A stretch of 64,000 nucleotides of DNA from Acanthosepion esculentum (GCA_964036315.1 OZ038507.1:62229388-62293387); one strand, 5' to 3'. Counted from the stretch's first letter, positions 51,690 to 63,990 are shown. The notes: a model not told the origin generated them from the letters alone. Numbers and translations: made by a program.

Positions 51690-52760
51690 CCCCTCGGACG
51701 CTCAGCACAGTCTGGGTTCCTTCAGTCTGTAACAAATTCGCGAAAATAAGATTAAAAAAAGAAGAAATATTTCAAAAGGCCATTTGCAGTTGAGGAGCGA
51801 ATTTCTCCTCAACAGATCGTTAGGCCATGAAGTATGATTTAAGCCCTCACTACAAATAACTATAATCACTCCTTTTCGATCTCTCTCTCTCTCTGTCGAC
51901 AGAATCTTTGTCCCTCTCTCCCTATCTTTATGTTTTACTCTCTGTGTCACTTTCTTTTTCCGTTTCCTTCTCAGACGCTCAACACGGTCTGGGTTTAATA
52001 GGATTTTTGATTAGAAGAACATTATCTATTTTTATTATATTACAAAATGACTATCATTATTAAAGAAAGATTTTAATATCAATAAGTCAGTGACCTATAA
52101 CTAAGATAACCTCCCCCTCTTCTCCTTTCTACATCCCTCTCTTTCTTTCTGTTTTAATCTCTGTGTCTCTCCCTATTTCTGTTTCCTTCTCGGACGCTCA
52201 ACGCGGTCTGTGTTTAATAAGATTTTTGATTAGAAGAACATTTTCTATTTGTATTATATTACAAAATGATTATCATTATTAAAGAAAGATTTTAATTTCA
52301 AGAAGTCAGTGACATTTATCTAAGATAATCCCCTCCAGTCCCTGTCTGTGTCCCTCTCTTCTCCTTTCTACATCCCTCTCTTTTTTTCTGTTTTACTCTC
52401 TGTGTCCCTCACTTTTTCCGTTTCCTTCTCGGACACTCAACACGGTCTAGGTTTAATAGGATTTTTGATTAGAAGAACATTTTCTATTTTTGTTATATTA
52501 CAAAATGATTATAATGATTAAAGAAAGATTTTGATTTTAAACGTCCATTTGCAGTTAGGTGCAAATCGTTACGTCACGGAACACGATTTAACCCCTCACT
52601 ACAAACAACTGCTTTTATATAAGATAACCCCCCTTCCAATCCCTCTCTATGTCACACACTCCTTTTCTCTCTTTACGTCCCTCTCACTCTTTCTTATTTT
52701 ACTCTTAGGGACTCTACCTCTTTCTGTTTCCTTCTCAGCATCTGTGATACCAAGCGTCGC
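51690..52760. repeat. ~215-245-bp tandem repeat, ~4 units
   Basis: TTTCCTTCTC-GACGCTCAACACGGTCTG and TTTTTGATTAGAAGAACATT recur near 51965, 52182 and 52427. Partial units lie near 51695 and 52727. Each unit starts with a CTCTCTCT/TTTCTGTTTT pyrimidine block and contains AAATGATTATCATTATTAAA. No coding content. Confidence 0.85.
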
Positions 52761-53438
52761 ACAAACTATACATACGTACAAGCGTATTAATATATTTTCA
52801 AACAATTTCGACAGTGAGGAACAAGCGGCATCTTCCACACATTGTTGTTGCGACTGATGAAACGCATTACCCAACATTTATCTGTACTCACATCCACTGC
52901 TTGATCTTCATATACATTCAAACAATATGAATGGTCGCAATTTTTTCTGCATGGAGGAATTTAATGACACCTCTGCTTTTATATACATTTTCATGTCAGA
53001 TACCATTTTACCAGACAGCTGTGTGTAACAAAAAGAAGCTATGGATTATTGGTGGGAAGATTCACACTCTACTGACATGTCACTAGCATCTGCCTTTGAC
53101 ATCGTGTGTTGATATAATAAAATAGCAGGTATTACTTTTGGAGCAACTCTGTGTACATGATCCTGTTAACTTTTCTGGTGAAGACTGTCATAAAATGATT
53201 GATAAAAGGGTAAAAAAAAAAAAAAAAAATGTCTTGACAGGATGCGTAAAAAGAAAAAGAAAACTGCATCTACACATATATTTACAGGTGTATTTGTGTG
53301 AAATCGAAAGTGAAAGTGAATGTAGACAATCTTACACGTTACCGGCCATTTAATTATTTATATTTTCCTATTGAACAGAAAGCGAGAAGTCACGTGAATC
53401 AGGCAAAGATTAACAGGTGGTTGCTGCTCATCAACACT
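52761..53438. other. unassigned DNA
   Basis: Several frames of 70-110 codons overlap here but none shows a known motif. An A run lies at 53213-53229. Confidence 0.35.
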
Positions 53439-53447
53439 GCTCTATTA

Positions 53448-53491
<44 letters not shown>

Positions 53492-53492
53492 G
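53439..53492. repeat. (TTA)n microsatellite
   Basis: About 17 TTA units. Confidence 0.95.
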
Positions 53493-53749
53493 TTGTCTCT
53501 TATTTATTTGCTTCTACTCTAATAAAAACTCTACTATACACTTACGCCAATGTAAGGTATGCATGAAAGATTTTGGTAATTCATGTCTGACGCAATGCAT
53601 CGCAGACAGACAATTTATTTATTCTGATAGCTTTTGTTTACATCTACTTCAATATTAATCTTACTTTCAAACTTATTTATAGAAAAAAAGTCGTTACTAT
53701 GTCCTTTTGTCATTTTATCTTCAGTGGGGCCTTTTATATAAATGATATT

Positions 53750-54460
53750 GTGCTAAAAAAGAAACGCATTATTGCATTTTATCAATAAGAGTAATGACTT
53801 ATTGATGCAGTTTCAATCATTATAGGTTTTACTTATAATCTATGTAATAGCCTTATTCTATCTGTCTGCAAAGTTTACATTAACTCCTAAACATTGACAG
53901 TACTTTCCTTGCCGAATATCAATGCATCTATAGTGAAATCAGTTACAATGAATTTCTTTGGTAAACATTAGCTATATTTTTGCATTAGTTATAAAATAGA
54001 CATCAATTATTTTTTTAGTAATACTTGCATTAATTTCTGACAACTTCCAATACTCTCTTGCTTGATTTCCATTTTTTTTTATAGTAAAATCATTGAAAAT
54101 GCATTTACATTATAGATTTAATCGCATTATTTTGTTAACGTCTGTTTTTACTAATGTCTAACTAATGACGATCTCTTTTTTCCCATTTCATTCAATGCAT
54201 TTTAATAATAAAAACATTAGCAATGCATTTACGTTATACTCAAAATAACCCTATTCTGTCAGCAATGCGAGCATTAATTCTTAACCACCGACAATCCCTT
54301 TCTTAAAATGCATTTTATAGTAAAATCAATAGCAGTGCATTTATATTAAACAAATAACAACTCCGTCAGTAATGCTTGCATTAATTCTTGATTAGAGACA
54401 TTTTAAATGCATTTTTACACGTAAAGTAGTGAGCAATGCATTTTTATATATTTTTTATAG
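53750..54460. repeat. strongly diverged ~100-150-bp tandem repeat
   Basis: The phrase ATAGTAAAATCA-TAGCAATGCATTTA recurs near 53930, 54084, 54204, 54313 and 54414. A GCATTAATTCTT or AATGCTTGCATTAATT partner lies in between. Spacing is irregular and identity low, so the array is old. Confidence 0.7.
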
Positions 54461-54479
54461 CAGTTTTCGCCCAAAGTTA

Positions 54480-55115
54480 GTTCACTGTGTCGTGCGAGAC
54501 AATTTTTCGCCCCTGAAACTATCATACATATCTATAAGCCTACCATTCGTCCATGCTTAGAGTATTACTGCCACATATGGTCCAGTGCCCCCTGCCATTT
54601 ATCTTGAGCTCCTTGATAAAATTCAAAGAAGAATCAGCAATATTATCGGTCATGATCTGGCATTTCGGCTTTAGTCACTTTCCCACCGCCGAAAGGTTGC
54701 CTCCCTGTGTCTTTTTTCTATAAATACTTTTATGCTAATTGTTCGGGTGAGCTCCTCGCTATGGTACCTAGACTTTATGAATTTACGCACAGTACTAGAT
54801 TGACGTTGTGATATCATCAATTTACACTTGAACTGGCTAGATGTTGCCGTAAGTTTTATGCTAACAATTACTTTTTTCGCATTTCTCCCCTGTGGAACTC
54901 TCTTCCGACTCCAGGCTTCCCAGCCAACTTTAATCTGCAAAAATTCAAATGCAATGTCAATCGCTATATTCTGTCCTCCTGGTTATTTTTTTCTCTTCCC
55001 GTTCATTATTCATGTTTCTGTTCCTAACCCGTAAACCCTAGTGTCTTAGTGAGTTTGCTGCCTTGTGACCCGAGAGTCACTCAAAGTAGACGCTTAAAGA
55101 CAGTTAAATAAATAA
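54480..55115 (+). mobile_element. LINE 3' end (CR1/jockey-like), decayed
   Basis: Shifted plus frames give RPCLEYYCHIWSSAPCHL-like, ELLDKIQRRISNIIGHDLAF-like and PLWNSLPTPGFPANFNLQKF, then KCNVNRYILSSW-stop. A 3' UTR follows, with CCCGTAAACCCTAGTGTCTT and AGTTAAATAAATAA at the end. Several frameshifts make it non-functional. Confidence 0.7.
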
Positions 55116-55605
55116 TTGTAGATTTGAAGATTAAGATTGTAGTGATCGTGGAAGCATCCTTTCGGTAGTCTGTTCCGCAATGTAACAGTTCTTGGGAAAG
55201 AAGCTGTCTGCATGGAGCTTTCTTACCAAAAGAATACGAAAGAAATGACAATGATTTGACCCTGTGTACGTAGCATGGTAGTCTTAGATGTAAAGGTCTG
55301 AACTAGTGGTACGAATGAATGTAGCTCATCTGGACATTTACCATATACGCGACTTTGTGGGAGGCGGTGGTAGAGTTGGCGCATTTTTAACCCCCAGAAT
55401 TTGTTGGAGAATTGTACCCCTATTTCGTTATTTATTTATATAGATGTAATTCTTCGGTTCTATGATGTGTTCTTCCAGGTAATGGTCATTGTATGTCGAC
55501 AACTTTGATTTTTTAATACCTATCCCAGTACCTGTTTTACTCTCTACACAAGATTAACTGTTTCTCTCTCCCTGTTGCTTTCAACATGTCGTTTGAGTGC
55601 CAAGT
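55116..55605. other. unassigned DNA
   Basis: No feature recognised. Confidence 0.35.
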
Positions 55606-55609
55606 ACGC

Positions 55610-56105
55610 AAGAAAATGATGATGCAAAAAATGCAACAAAATGATAATTGAAAAAATGAAACAAAATTATAATTGAAAAAATGAAACAAAATTATAATTG
55701 AAAAAATGAATAATATAAAAGATACAACAAATGATAATTTAAAACATTAAGAAAAAAAGAAACAAAATGATAATATATAAAATGCAACAAAATGATAATT
55801 GAAAAAATGAAACAAAATTATAATTGAAAAAATGAAACAAAATTATAATTGAAAAATGAATAATATAAAAGATACAACAAATGATAATTTAAAACATTAA
55901 AAAAAGAAACAAAATGATAATATATAAAATGCAACAAAATGATAATTGAAAAAATGAAACAAAATTATAATTGAAAAAATGAAACAAAATTATAATGCAA
56001 AAAATGAATAATATAAAAGATACAACAAATGATAATTTAAAACATTAAAAAAAAGAAACAAAATGATAATATATAAAATGCAACAAAATGATAATACAAA
56101 AATGC
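55610..56105. repeat. ~150-bp AT-rich tandem repeat, ~3 units
   Basis: GATACAACAAATGATAATTT and AACATTAA-AAAAGAAACAAAA recur at about 150-bp spacing. Shorter internal repeats AAAATTATAATTGAAAAAAT lie within. Composition is AT-rich with little G or C. Confidence 0.9.
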
Positions 56106-57111
56106 AATAAATTACATTATAGTTATGTCTAAAAGCAATTGTTACTTGTTAATATATGCAATGCTATCTATGATTCATTGATTATTATACAAATCGCATT
56201 CTGCTCAATATCTTTTCGTATTAAAGATTTTATGTGTAATATAAAAGGGAAATAAAAAATCTCTCAGAATTAAAAGATTTGCAACAGAACGACCACAATG
56301 CGGACGAACAAGCCTATTTCAAGATCAAGTTAAAGCAAGATTATTACTTAATAAACAAAGGTATCTGAGTGCCTCACATGAAAGGCATGAACAAATAAGA
56401 CTGCATAATAAGAAATGTAGGAGTAAAGAAGCTGATTAATTAAACGGCTCCTTTTGCTCGAGAAATTATTTTGCCTAAAAGCAGATAAATATGTTATTTG
56501 TATGGATTATTATAATGGCTAAGGGACATAATCACTAATAAATTTAGTAACATTATCTCCTTCCCCCTACAGATGGGACAGGAAATATATAAAGAAATAC
56601 ATATTGATAATTATTATATGGTTTGATTATTATTTAATGAAGTGGGTGTGCCGGCAAAATGACAACACTGATTCGAGAACATTTCATTTTATTCAACTTC
56701 TGACTATCAGTTTCTCCCGGATAGCCCTGGTCCGAAACGTGAACCTTGCATTCTCTGTCTGCGGTGTGTCAGAGACTGCTCCAATCATCTCTATAGCGGC
56801 TATTTACATATGTATTTGTCCAACATACTCGTTCCCATGCTTGCAACATCGGTTGCAGATGTGTGGTCACGTACATCTTCTGTATTCGGTCACCGAAAAT
56901 GACCTTCCATTTACACCCTGATGTATTCGTCTTTAATAGTTTGGCGTGAATTACATGTAATGTCTATTCCGACATCATACGCTAATCATTATAAGAAGAG
57001 GAAATGCTGAAAGAAACAAAAGAGAATATATGTGATATATTTGTTTAAAAGCAGTTGTTCTTGTAAATAAATGAAATAGTATCTATGATTCATTGATTAC
57101 TCCTGGTATTA
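56106..57111. other. unassigned DNA
   Basis: A 105-codon frame (56604-56921) has no known motif. TATCTATGATTCATTGATTA occurs at about 56165 and again at 57072, just outside the flanks, suggesting a direct repeat around an insertion of about 0.9 kb. Confidence 0.4.
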
Positions 57112-57786
57112 GAAGAAGAAGAAGAAGAAGAAGAAGAAGAAGAAGAAGAAGAAGAAGAAGAAGAAGATGATGAAGAAGAAGAAGAAGAAGAAGAAGAAGA
57201 AGAAGAAGAAAATGAAGAAGATGATGATGATGAAGAAGAAGAAGAAGAAAATGAAGAAGAAGAAGAAGAAGAAGAAGAAGAAGAAGAAGAAGAAGAAGAA
57301 GAAGAAGAAGAAGAAGAAGAAGGAGAAGTAGAAGACGTTGAAGAAGAAGATGACGAAGAAGAAGATTATGAAATAGAAGAGGAAGAAGAAGAAGACGAGG
57401 AAGATGATGATGATGAAGAACAAGAAGAAAATGAAAAATAAGAAGACGGGGAAGAAGAAGAAAATGAAGAATAAAAAGAAGAAGAAGAAGAAGAAGAAGA
57501 AGAAGGAGAAGTAGAAGACGTTGAAGAAGAAGATGACGAAGAAGAAGATTATGAAATAGAAGAGGAAGAAGAAGAAGACGAGGAAGATGATGATGATGAA
57601 GAACAAGAAGAAAATGAAAAATAAGAAGACGGGGAAGAAGAAGAAAATGAAGAATAAAAAGAAGAAGAAGAAGAAGAAGACGTGGAAGAAGAAGAAGAAG
57701 AAGAAGAAGAAGAAGAAGAAGAAGAAGAAGAAGAAGAAGAAGAAGAAGAAGAAGACGTGGAAGAAGAAGATGAGGAAGAAGAATAT

Positions 57787-57817
<31 letters not shown>

Positions 57818-57858
57818 AAGAAGAAGAAGAAGAAGAAGAAGAAGAAGAAGAAGAAGAA
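57112..57858. repeat. GAA-rich trinucleotide array with internal duplication
   Basis: Long GAA runs mixed with GAT, GAC and GGA triplets. A block with GGAGAAGTAGAAGACGTTG and GAAATAGAAGAGG, ending GAAGACGGGGAAG, is repeated after 182 bp (57321 and 57503). The array keeps triplet phase over most of its length, so a minus frame stays open as a Leu/Phe/Ile string. That is a property of the repeat. Confidence 0.95.
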
Positions 57859-57859
57859 T

Positions 57860-58620
57860 GGATGGATGGATGGCTAAAGCTGAAAAGCAGCAGCAGGCAA
57901 GAAAAGGAAGAAAGAGAAGAAGAGGATTAGAAGAAAATGGCGAAGAAGCAACGAGAAGAAAATGGTGAGAAGAACGGAAGATAAAGTAAAAGCTGAAGAA
58001 AAAGGATATAAAGAAAATGCAATAAATCAAAAGAAGAAAAAGAAAAAAGAAAACGGAAAAGATGAAGAAAGAAAATGAAGCGAATAATAATGAGGAAGAG
58101 AAACAATTGCTCGAAATGAAATGGCGAAGAGATAATCTTTTCAGGAAATTCTTAAACTGATAGAACAGAGAAGGAAGTGAGAGGGGTATGGCGCGCAATT
58201 CAGTGAAACAGACGGTAATTTGGGACATTGATTTATGGGAGGGGAGGAGAAGAAAGGACAGTTGATTGCAAAATTGTAGTTGGCAATGGGGGACGAAATG
58301 CCGTTTGAAATAAAATATTTTCAAGCAATGAAAGATGAAGAAAGAAAAGTAGGAAGAAAAAGATAGGTAGAAAAGTGAATATTGGCACGTTGAAAAGAAA
58401 TAGATAAAGAAAGAAAGACGTATATTAAGAGGAAAAGAAAAACTAACATTAGAAGAGAGACAAATCGTAGAAGAAAGAAAGATGATTAGTAAAAAGAAAA
58501 AGAAAAGAAAAAAGAGAGAGGGAGAAAGAGAGAGACGGAGATTGAAAGTAAAATAAAAATATAGACGAAAATTGGGAAGAAATAAATAAATAAAGATGAC
58601 TATTGAGAATAAAAGCAAAA
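57860..58620. repeat. purine-rich transition DNA
   Basis: AAGAAG-, GAAAAG- and GAGGAAG-rich sequence with a less biased window near 58170-58300. No gene recognised. Confidence 0.7.
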
Positions 58621-58968
58621 TAAAAACGAACATTGAGAAGAAAGAAAGAAAGAAAGAAGGAAGAAAAAGAAAGACGAATATTGAGAATAAAAGAAAAATA
58701 AATAAGATTCTGAAGAAAGAAAGAAAGAAAGAAAGAAAGACGACTACTGACTAAAAAGAAAAACGAATATTGAGAAAGAAGAATAAAGACGAATATTGTG
58801 AAGAAGAAAGAAAGAAAGAAAAATAAAGACATATATTGAAAATAAAAGAAAAATAAAGACGGACATTGGAAAGAAAGAAAGAAAGAAAGAAAGAAAGAAT
58901 GAAAGACGAATACTGACTAAAAAGAAAAACGAATATTGAGAAAGAAGAATAAAGACGAATATTGTGAA

Positions 58969-59009
<41 letters not shown>

Positions 59010-59075
59010 AAAAATAAAGAAAGAAAAATAAAGACATATATTGAAAATAAAATAAAAATAAAAACGGACATTGGA

Positions 59076-59115
<40 letters not shown>

Positions 59116-59339
59116 ATGAAAGACGAATACTGACTAAAAAGAAAAACGAATATTGAGAAAGAAGAAAGAAAGAAAGAAAGAAAGAAAAAATAAGAAAATA
59201 AAGACATATATTGAAAATAAAGGAAAAATAAAGACGGACATTGGAAAGAAAGAAAGAAAGAAAGAAAGAATGAAAGACGAATACTGACTAAAAAGAAAAA
59301 CGAATATTGAGAAAGAAGAATAAAGACGAATATTGTGAA

Positions 59340-59370
<31 letters not shown>

Positions 59371-59434
59371 AAATAAAGAAAGAAAAATAAAGACATATAT
59401 TGAAAATAAAATAAAAATAAAAACGGACATTGGA

Positions 59435-59466
<32 letters not shown>

Positions 59467-59511
59467 ATGAAAGACGAATACTGACTAAAAAGAAAAACGA
59501 ATATTGAGAAA

Positions 59512-59552
<41 letters not shown>

Positions 59553-59612
59553 AAAAATAAGAAAATAAAGACATATATTGAAAATAAAGGAAAAATAAAG
59601 ACGGACATTGGA

Positions 59613-59652
<40 letters not shown>

Positions 59653-59722
59653 ATGAAAGACGAATACTGACTAAAAAGAAAAACGAATATTGAGAAAGAA
59701 GAATAAAGACGAATATTGTGAA

Positions 59723-59755
<33 letters not shown>

Positions 59756-59911
59756 AAAAATAAAGAAAGAAAAATAAAGACATATATTGAAAATAAAAGG
59801 AAAATAAAGACGGACATTGGAAAGAAAGAAAGAAAGAAAGAAAGAAAAAAGAAAGAAAGAAAAATAAAGACATATATTGAAAATAAAATAAAAATAAAAA
59901 CGGACATTGGA

Positions 59912-59963
<52 letters not shown>

Positions 59964-59965
59964 AA
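58620..59965. repeat. ~150-215-bp tandem repeat with embedded (GAAA)n
   Basis: The phrase GACGAATACTGACTAAAAAG (or a close form) begins units near 58740, 58907, 59123, 59277, 59474 and 59660. Each unit then has AACGAATATTGAGAAAGAAG, ACATATATTGAAAATAAA and ACGGACATTGGAAAG, followed by a (GAAA)n tract of varying length. Length changes in the GAAA tract explain the variable period. Confidence 0.95.
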
Positions 59966-60188
59966 AGACTATCAGGAGAGACATATTTGTCACAAGAATA
60001 TAAAAAAACAGGATGTAAGCGGGAAGGATAAAATACATATAAAGAAAGCAAGCCAAAAAATTAAATAAATAAAATAAAAATAAAAATCCAGCACGGTTGC
60101 ATTTGATATGAGCTAAAAAATGCATCAATTTTCAGTTGAGTGTTTGGCTGTTTACCAAGGCTTCAAATGCTCGCTCAATCATCTCTCC

Positions 60189-60189
<1 letters not shown>

Positions 60190-60278
<89 letters not shown>
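60190..60278. repeat. (TA)n microsatellite
   Basis: About 43 TA units. Confidence 0.95.
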
Positions 60279-60279
<1 letters not shown>

Positions 60280-60280
<1 letters not shown>

Positions 60281-60796
60281 CGATGACGTTTCCCAGACTA
60301 AAAGTTTAACATCAACTGAAGGACAAATTATATTCTTCCGTTTAGCATTTACCATTAAATATTAGCAACAATGTCGCCTGGCCGTCTTAAAAGGTTGGTA
60401 ACGATAGCTCGTGTTTCAATATATTTACGAAGTCGTTATTTCGTTTTTGTTTTTCTCACAACCGGATAAGACTTCGTTAGTAATCTCCGAGTCATGTCTT
60501 AAATTATTTATTTACTAAGTGACTGGTAGGCAAACAATCTACCTGGGTATTACAGATTTTACAAATGTATTGATGCACGTTTCTGGCAGTGTTGTCAGTC
60601 TGGGCTACATTTGAAAGACCGGTGTTGCTCGGTTTCTGTTGGTTGAGAAAACGCTAAGTCGAAAATAAAAGTCAGTAGAGAATCAAAATTTATTACATTA
60701 GGATATTTTTACTGTAGCTCACCATGTGTACTGCATCCATAGCTTCAGTGGTGTGTCCTGGGCAAGACAGTTTTACGGAGCCCAACCCTCTTAAAG
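60280..60796. other. unassigned DNA
   Basis: No recognisable gene or repeat. Confidence 0.4.
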
Positions 60797-60965
60797 CTGG
60801 CTTTGCATGCAGACTTCTCCTCCTTCTAGACCGGTTGTCAGCCAAAGCTAGAAAACTCAGATCGTCTTATTGACTCGCAATTGGGTGGAGAGATAAGTTC
60901 ATGCCTTCCGAGCGTATTTGTGTGAAAGCAACCGCCCCGGGCTTGGCTGGAATTTGAACACAACA
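60797..60965 (-). mobile_element. SINE S1 fragment
   Basis: Minus strand GTGTTCAAATTCCAGCC (B box), GGAAGGCATGAACTTATC and CTAGAAGGAGGAGAAG match S1 at moderate identity. The right edge joins a LINE fragment. Confidence 0.55.
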
Positions 60966-61310
60966 GACTCACTTTACTTTCTGTAGGGAAGTTATGCTAT
61001 GGCGGTTGGAAAGTGACTGAAGTTGATTTCCCAGATCAGCACCAATAATATTGCAGATTCTTCTTTTAAACACAGCAGACTCATTCCACTTTCCGTAGGG
61101 AAGTTATGCTATGGCGATAGGAAAGTGACTGAAGTTGAGATGCCAGATCAGGACCAATAACATTACAGATTCTTCTTTTGAACACAGCAGACTCACTCCG
61201 CTTTCCGTAGGGAAGTTATGCTATGGCGGTAGGAAAGTGACTGAAGTTTAGATGCCAGATCAGGACCGATAACATTGCAGATTCTTATTTTGATTTTATC
61301 AAGAATCTTT
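60946..61310 (-). mobile_element. LINE C-terminal segment triplicated in tandem
   Basis: On the minus strand the coding piece LDKIKIRICNVIGPDLASKL, then QSLSYRHSITSLRKAE, is found three times with a period of about 120 bp. CCGTAGGGAAGTTATGCTATGG is the plus-strand marker, near 60983, 61096 and 61206. Only about 40 codons of the LINE are included. The copies are about 90% alike. Confidence 0.75.
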
Positions 61311-61399
61311 AACTATATTGCAGGTACATCAGAACAGGCGTGTTCTTTCCCACATTCCCCTAACTCATACAGCTAACCTATTTCCTCTATTCGCTCAAA

Positions 61400-62080
61400 C
61401 GGAATAAAACACGGTATCTATGCTGATGACACACCTATTTACTCCTGTTTTAATGGTAAATCTGATCGGTTCAATAAGGTCAAATTAGCAGCTGGATTCA
61501 AAAATAGCCTACAATCTGTTGTTAATGGGGGCAAGGAACGGCTTGTTAATTTTAACGCCTCCAAAACGAAACTGCTCTCATTTAATCGTCCTAGATAACC
61601 TTTTTTACCATCCATCAGCATATGGCTGATGCTAACCTTTAGGAGTGTGACTCATTGCACCTTCTCTAACAAACGTTTTCTGCTGACATGAAGTGGAAAG
61701 ATTTCATTGAATCAATCGCAGTAGGAAAGTTGGTTTAATGTGTCGTGCTAGACATATTTAGTCTACCATTCGTCCTTGCTTTGAACATCGCTGCCACATC
61801 TGTTCTGGTGTAGCTGCAATATAGTTAGAGATTCTTGATAAAATCAAAAGAACAATCTGCAATGTTATTGGTCCTGATCTGGCATCTCAGTCGCTTTCCT
61901 ACCGCCATAGTGCTTTACTATAAATACTTTCTTGGTAATTGTTCTGATGAACTTTCCTCTCTGGTACCTAGACTTTATGAATTTAAGCTCAGTACTAGAT
62001 TGGCGGCAAGGTCTCATCATTTTAAAGTTGAAATGGCTAGATGTAACCGCAAGTTCTATGCTAATAGTTTCTTCCATTGC
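61400..62080 (+). pseudogene. LINE reverse transcriptase to C-terminus (CR1/jockey-like), decayed
   Basis: The RT active site is visible as GIYADDTPIYSCF (about 61415-61455), then RLVNFNASKTKLLSFNR. After frameshifts come RPSLLxTSLPHLFW-like, NVIGPDLAS-like, YKYFLGNCSDELSSLVPRLY and MARCNRKFYANSF. It keeps the YADD box but has many frame breaks. It is the longest LINE fragment here. Confidence 0.75.
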
Positions 62081-62639
62081 ATTTATGTTGTGGGGATGAA
62101 CACACCTCTCCAAAATATGACTTGGACTCGTCCAAATAGCATATATACTGTTATATACCGTACCTATGAACATTAATGGGTTTGTCCCAATCCTCATAAA
62201 TACGTTGGACACTATTATAATTGGGGGTAATATGCTGTCTAAGTAGTCCACCACTAGCAGTGGTTTACCTACTTCACGCCGCTGGCGAGTATTCTATTTT
62301 GTTGATGTTATAAAGATTACCATTTCATTTCCAACCTCCGTTTTGGTTATTCCTCATTCAATAATCTTTTCTAGGTTACAACATATACTGACGCCGAGAA
62401 TCGTCAGAAGAGCTAGCCGGGAGCGAGCCTGATATCGTTACTATAGAATTCAGTAAGACTGCGTCGAATTCAAGCGACATTATATTTCATGATTGTGTTA
62501 TCTTCATTCAATGGAATGAAGACATAACAGTGACAACAGGAATTCAAAAAGGAAAAAAAAACTATTTCTTTCTAGTTAATGACTACTTATACGAACATAA
62601 TACACTATGGAAGAATTGAAGACAGTTATTCAGTAACAG
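62081..62639. other. region before the Gypsy-like coding remnant
   Basis: No LTR boundary could be fixed. AACCGCTGGCGAGTATTC-like and GCCGGGAGCGAGCCTGATAT words near 62280 and 62415 have the look of LTR/leader DNA but lack a second LTR in the window. Confidence 0.35.
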
Positions 62640-63990
62640 TAAGAAGTCCAGAAGACACGAAATGCAGCGGGAGCAGATTGAATATTGAGAACAGTTTAAG
62701 GCAATCCTGGAAAAGCAAGGAACAGGAAATGCGTCAATTTCATTTTCGCCGGGCTCAGTTGCTAACTCAATTAGTAAATTTAATTATGCCCAAGAAGAAA
62801 ACATTACATTCCTATCGTACTTCGGAAGGTACGAGGCCATTTTCAGAGAAGAATGTCAAAGATGGTCGGATGAAAAAAAGTACGTGTTCTGTTACGAAAA
62901 TTGTGCCCCGCGAACATGAAAAATATTTGAATTTCATTTTGCCGAATACTCTAGAAAAAGTATTATTTAAAGAAACAGTGTTGATATTATCAAAATTTTT
63001 GGTGAAAAGAATTGACTTTTTTATACACGTTGGCACTGCGTGAAGTTTAACGAAGATGAAGATTTTGTCACATATGCCGTGAGTGTGAGGACTTTAAACT
63101 GGACGAACTATCCCAAAATAGATTTAAATGCCTAATCTTCGTTAGAGGTCTAATATCGGGCAACGATGTGGGAATATGCTCTCAAATCCTTACAAAACTT
63201 GACCAGGATTCAAAGTTAACGATACACTGTTAATGCCAAAAATTGTCAATTTACGGCACGATATAGTGAAAATTGAACAAAATGGCACACCAGAAGTACA
63301 AGTAATTTGAAAAAAGTTAGTAGTATCAAAAGAAAAAATCCGAAATAAAAATATTGGTAAACTTAACCCATGTTATAACTGTGTTTTGCTTCATTTCAGA
63401 AAGGATATCTATTTGAAACTAAAAAATGTTTTAATTTTGGAAAAAATAAGTCACAAGCGAAGCTACTGCAAGTCGAAAAGCAAAAGAAATACATAAATTA
63501 ACTTGCTGAAAGTAGTACTACCAGCTAAAAACTGGACCGTTCAAATAATAGAAAATTCGCGACAGTAAAAAGAATAACGCTGCAGTGAGATTTCAATTGG
63601 CCACTGCTAGCGATATTGCAATTATTGATGAACGAACTTTTGAACAGAATTAGCAAGCCTAAGTTAGAAAAAAATGACAAAGTTGCAAGAGTGATATCGG
63701 AAAAGAAATTAATTTTTCTTGTGAAAATTACAGGCAATCACTCTTACGGGTAAAACAAAATAGCAGGTGTTTACATATTAAAAAAATCCAAATCGAATTT
63801 ACTAGGTTTCGATTGGCTAGAATTATTTGAACTGTGAGTGATTAATTCAGTCTGTGGAAAAATTAATTGTTCTTCAGAAAAAAATTAAAGAATCACTGAG
63901 TAAAGTAAAAAAATAAATTCACGAATATTTTTCTCAGAGGAGATGAGAAAATGTACAAAGTCAAAAGCATTTTTTTAAATTAAAAGAAAA
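62640..63990 (+). pseudogene. Gypsy-type LTR retrotransposon gag and protease remnant
   Basis: Plus frames show a gag-like helical region (VKFNEDEDFVTYA- and LDQDSKL-like pieces, about 62750-63240). CYNCVLLHFRKD near 63370 and a worn second zinc-knuckle-like block near 63425-63475 follow, then a retropepsin-like segment FQLATASDIAIIDERTF (63591-63641). The expected D-T-G active triplet reads A-T-A at 63600-63608. Stops and frameshifts occur throughout. The window ends before any reverse transcriptase. Identification is moderate and rests on domain order. Confidence 0.6.

Noticed and set aside
57083..58633. 516-codon open frame on the minus strand
   Set aside because: Most of it reads the GAA array and gives Leu/Phe/Ile strings. 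The rest covers purine-rich filler. No domain, and composition explains the open frame.
58917..60128. 403-codon open frame on the minus strand
   Set aside because: It runs through the GAAA composite repeat and yields repeated Phe/Leu/Ser text. Its unit structure follows the DNA repeat.
62579..63043. 154-codon frame as a host gene
   Set aside because: It overlaps the gag-like region of a Gypsy-type remnant and switches frames with its neighbours.
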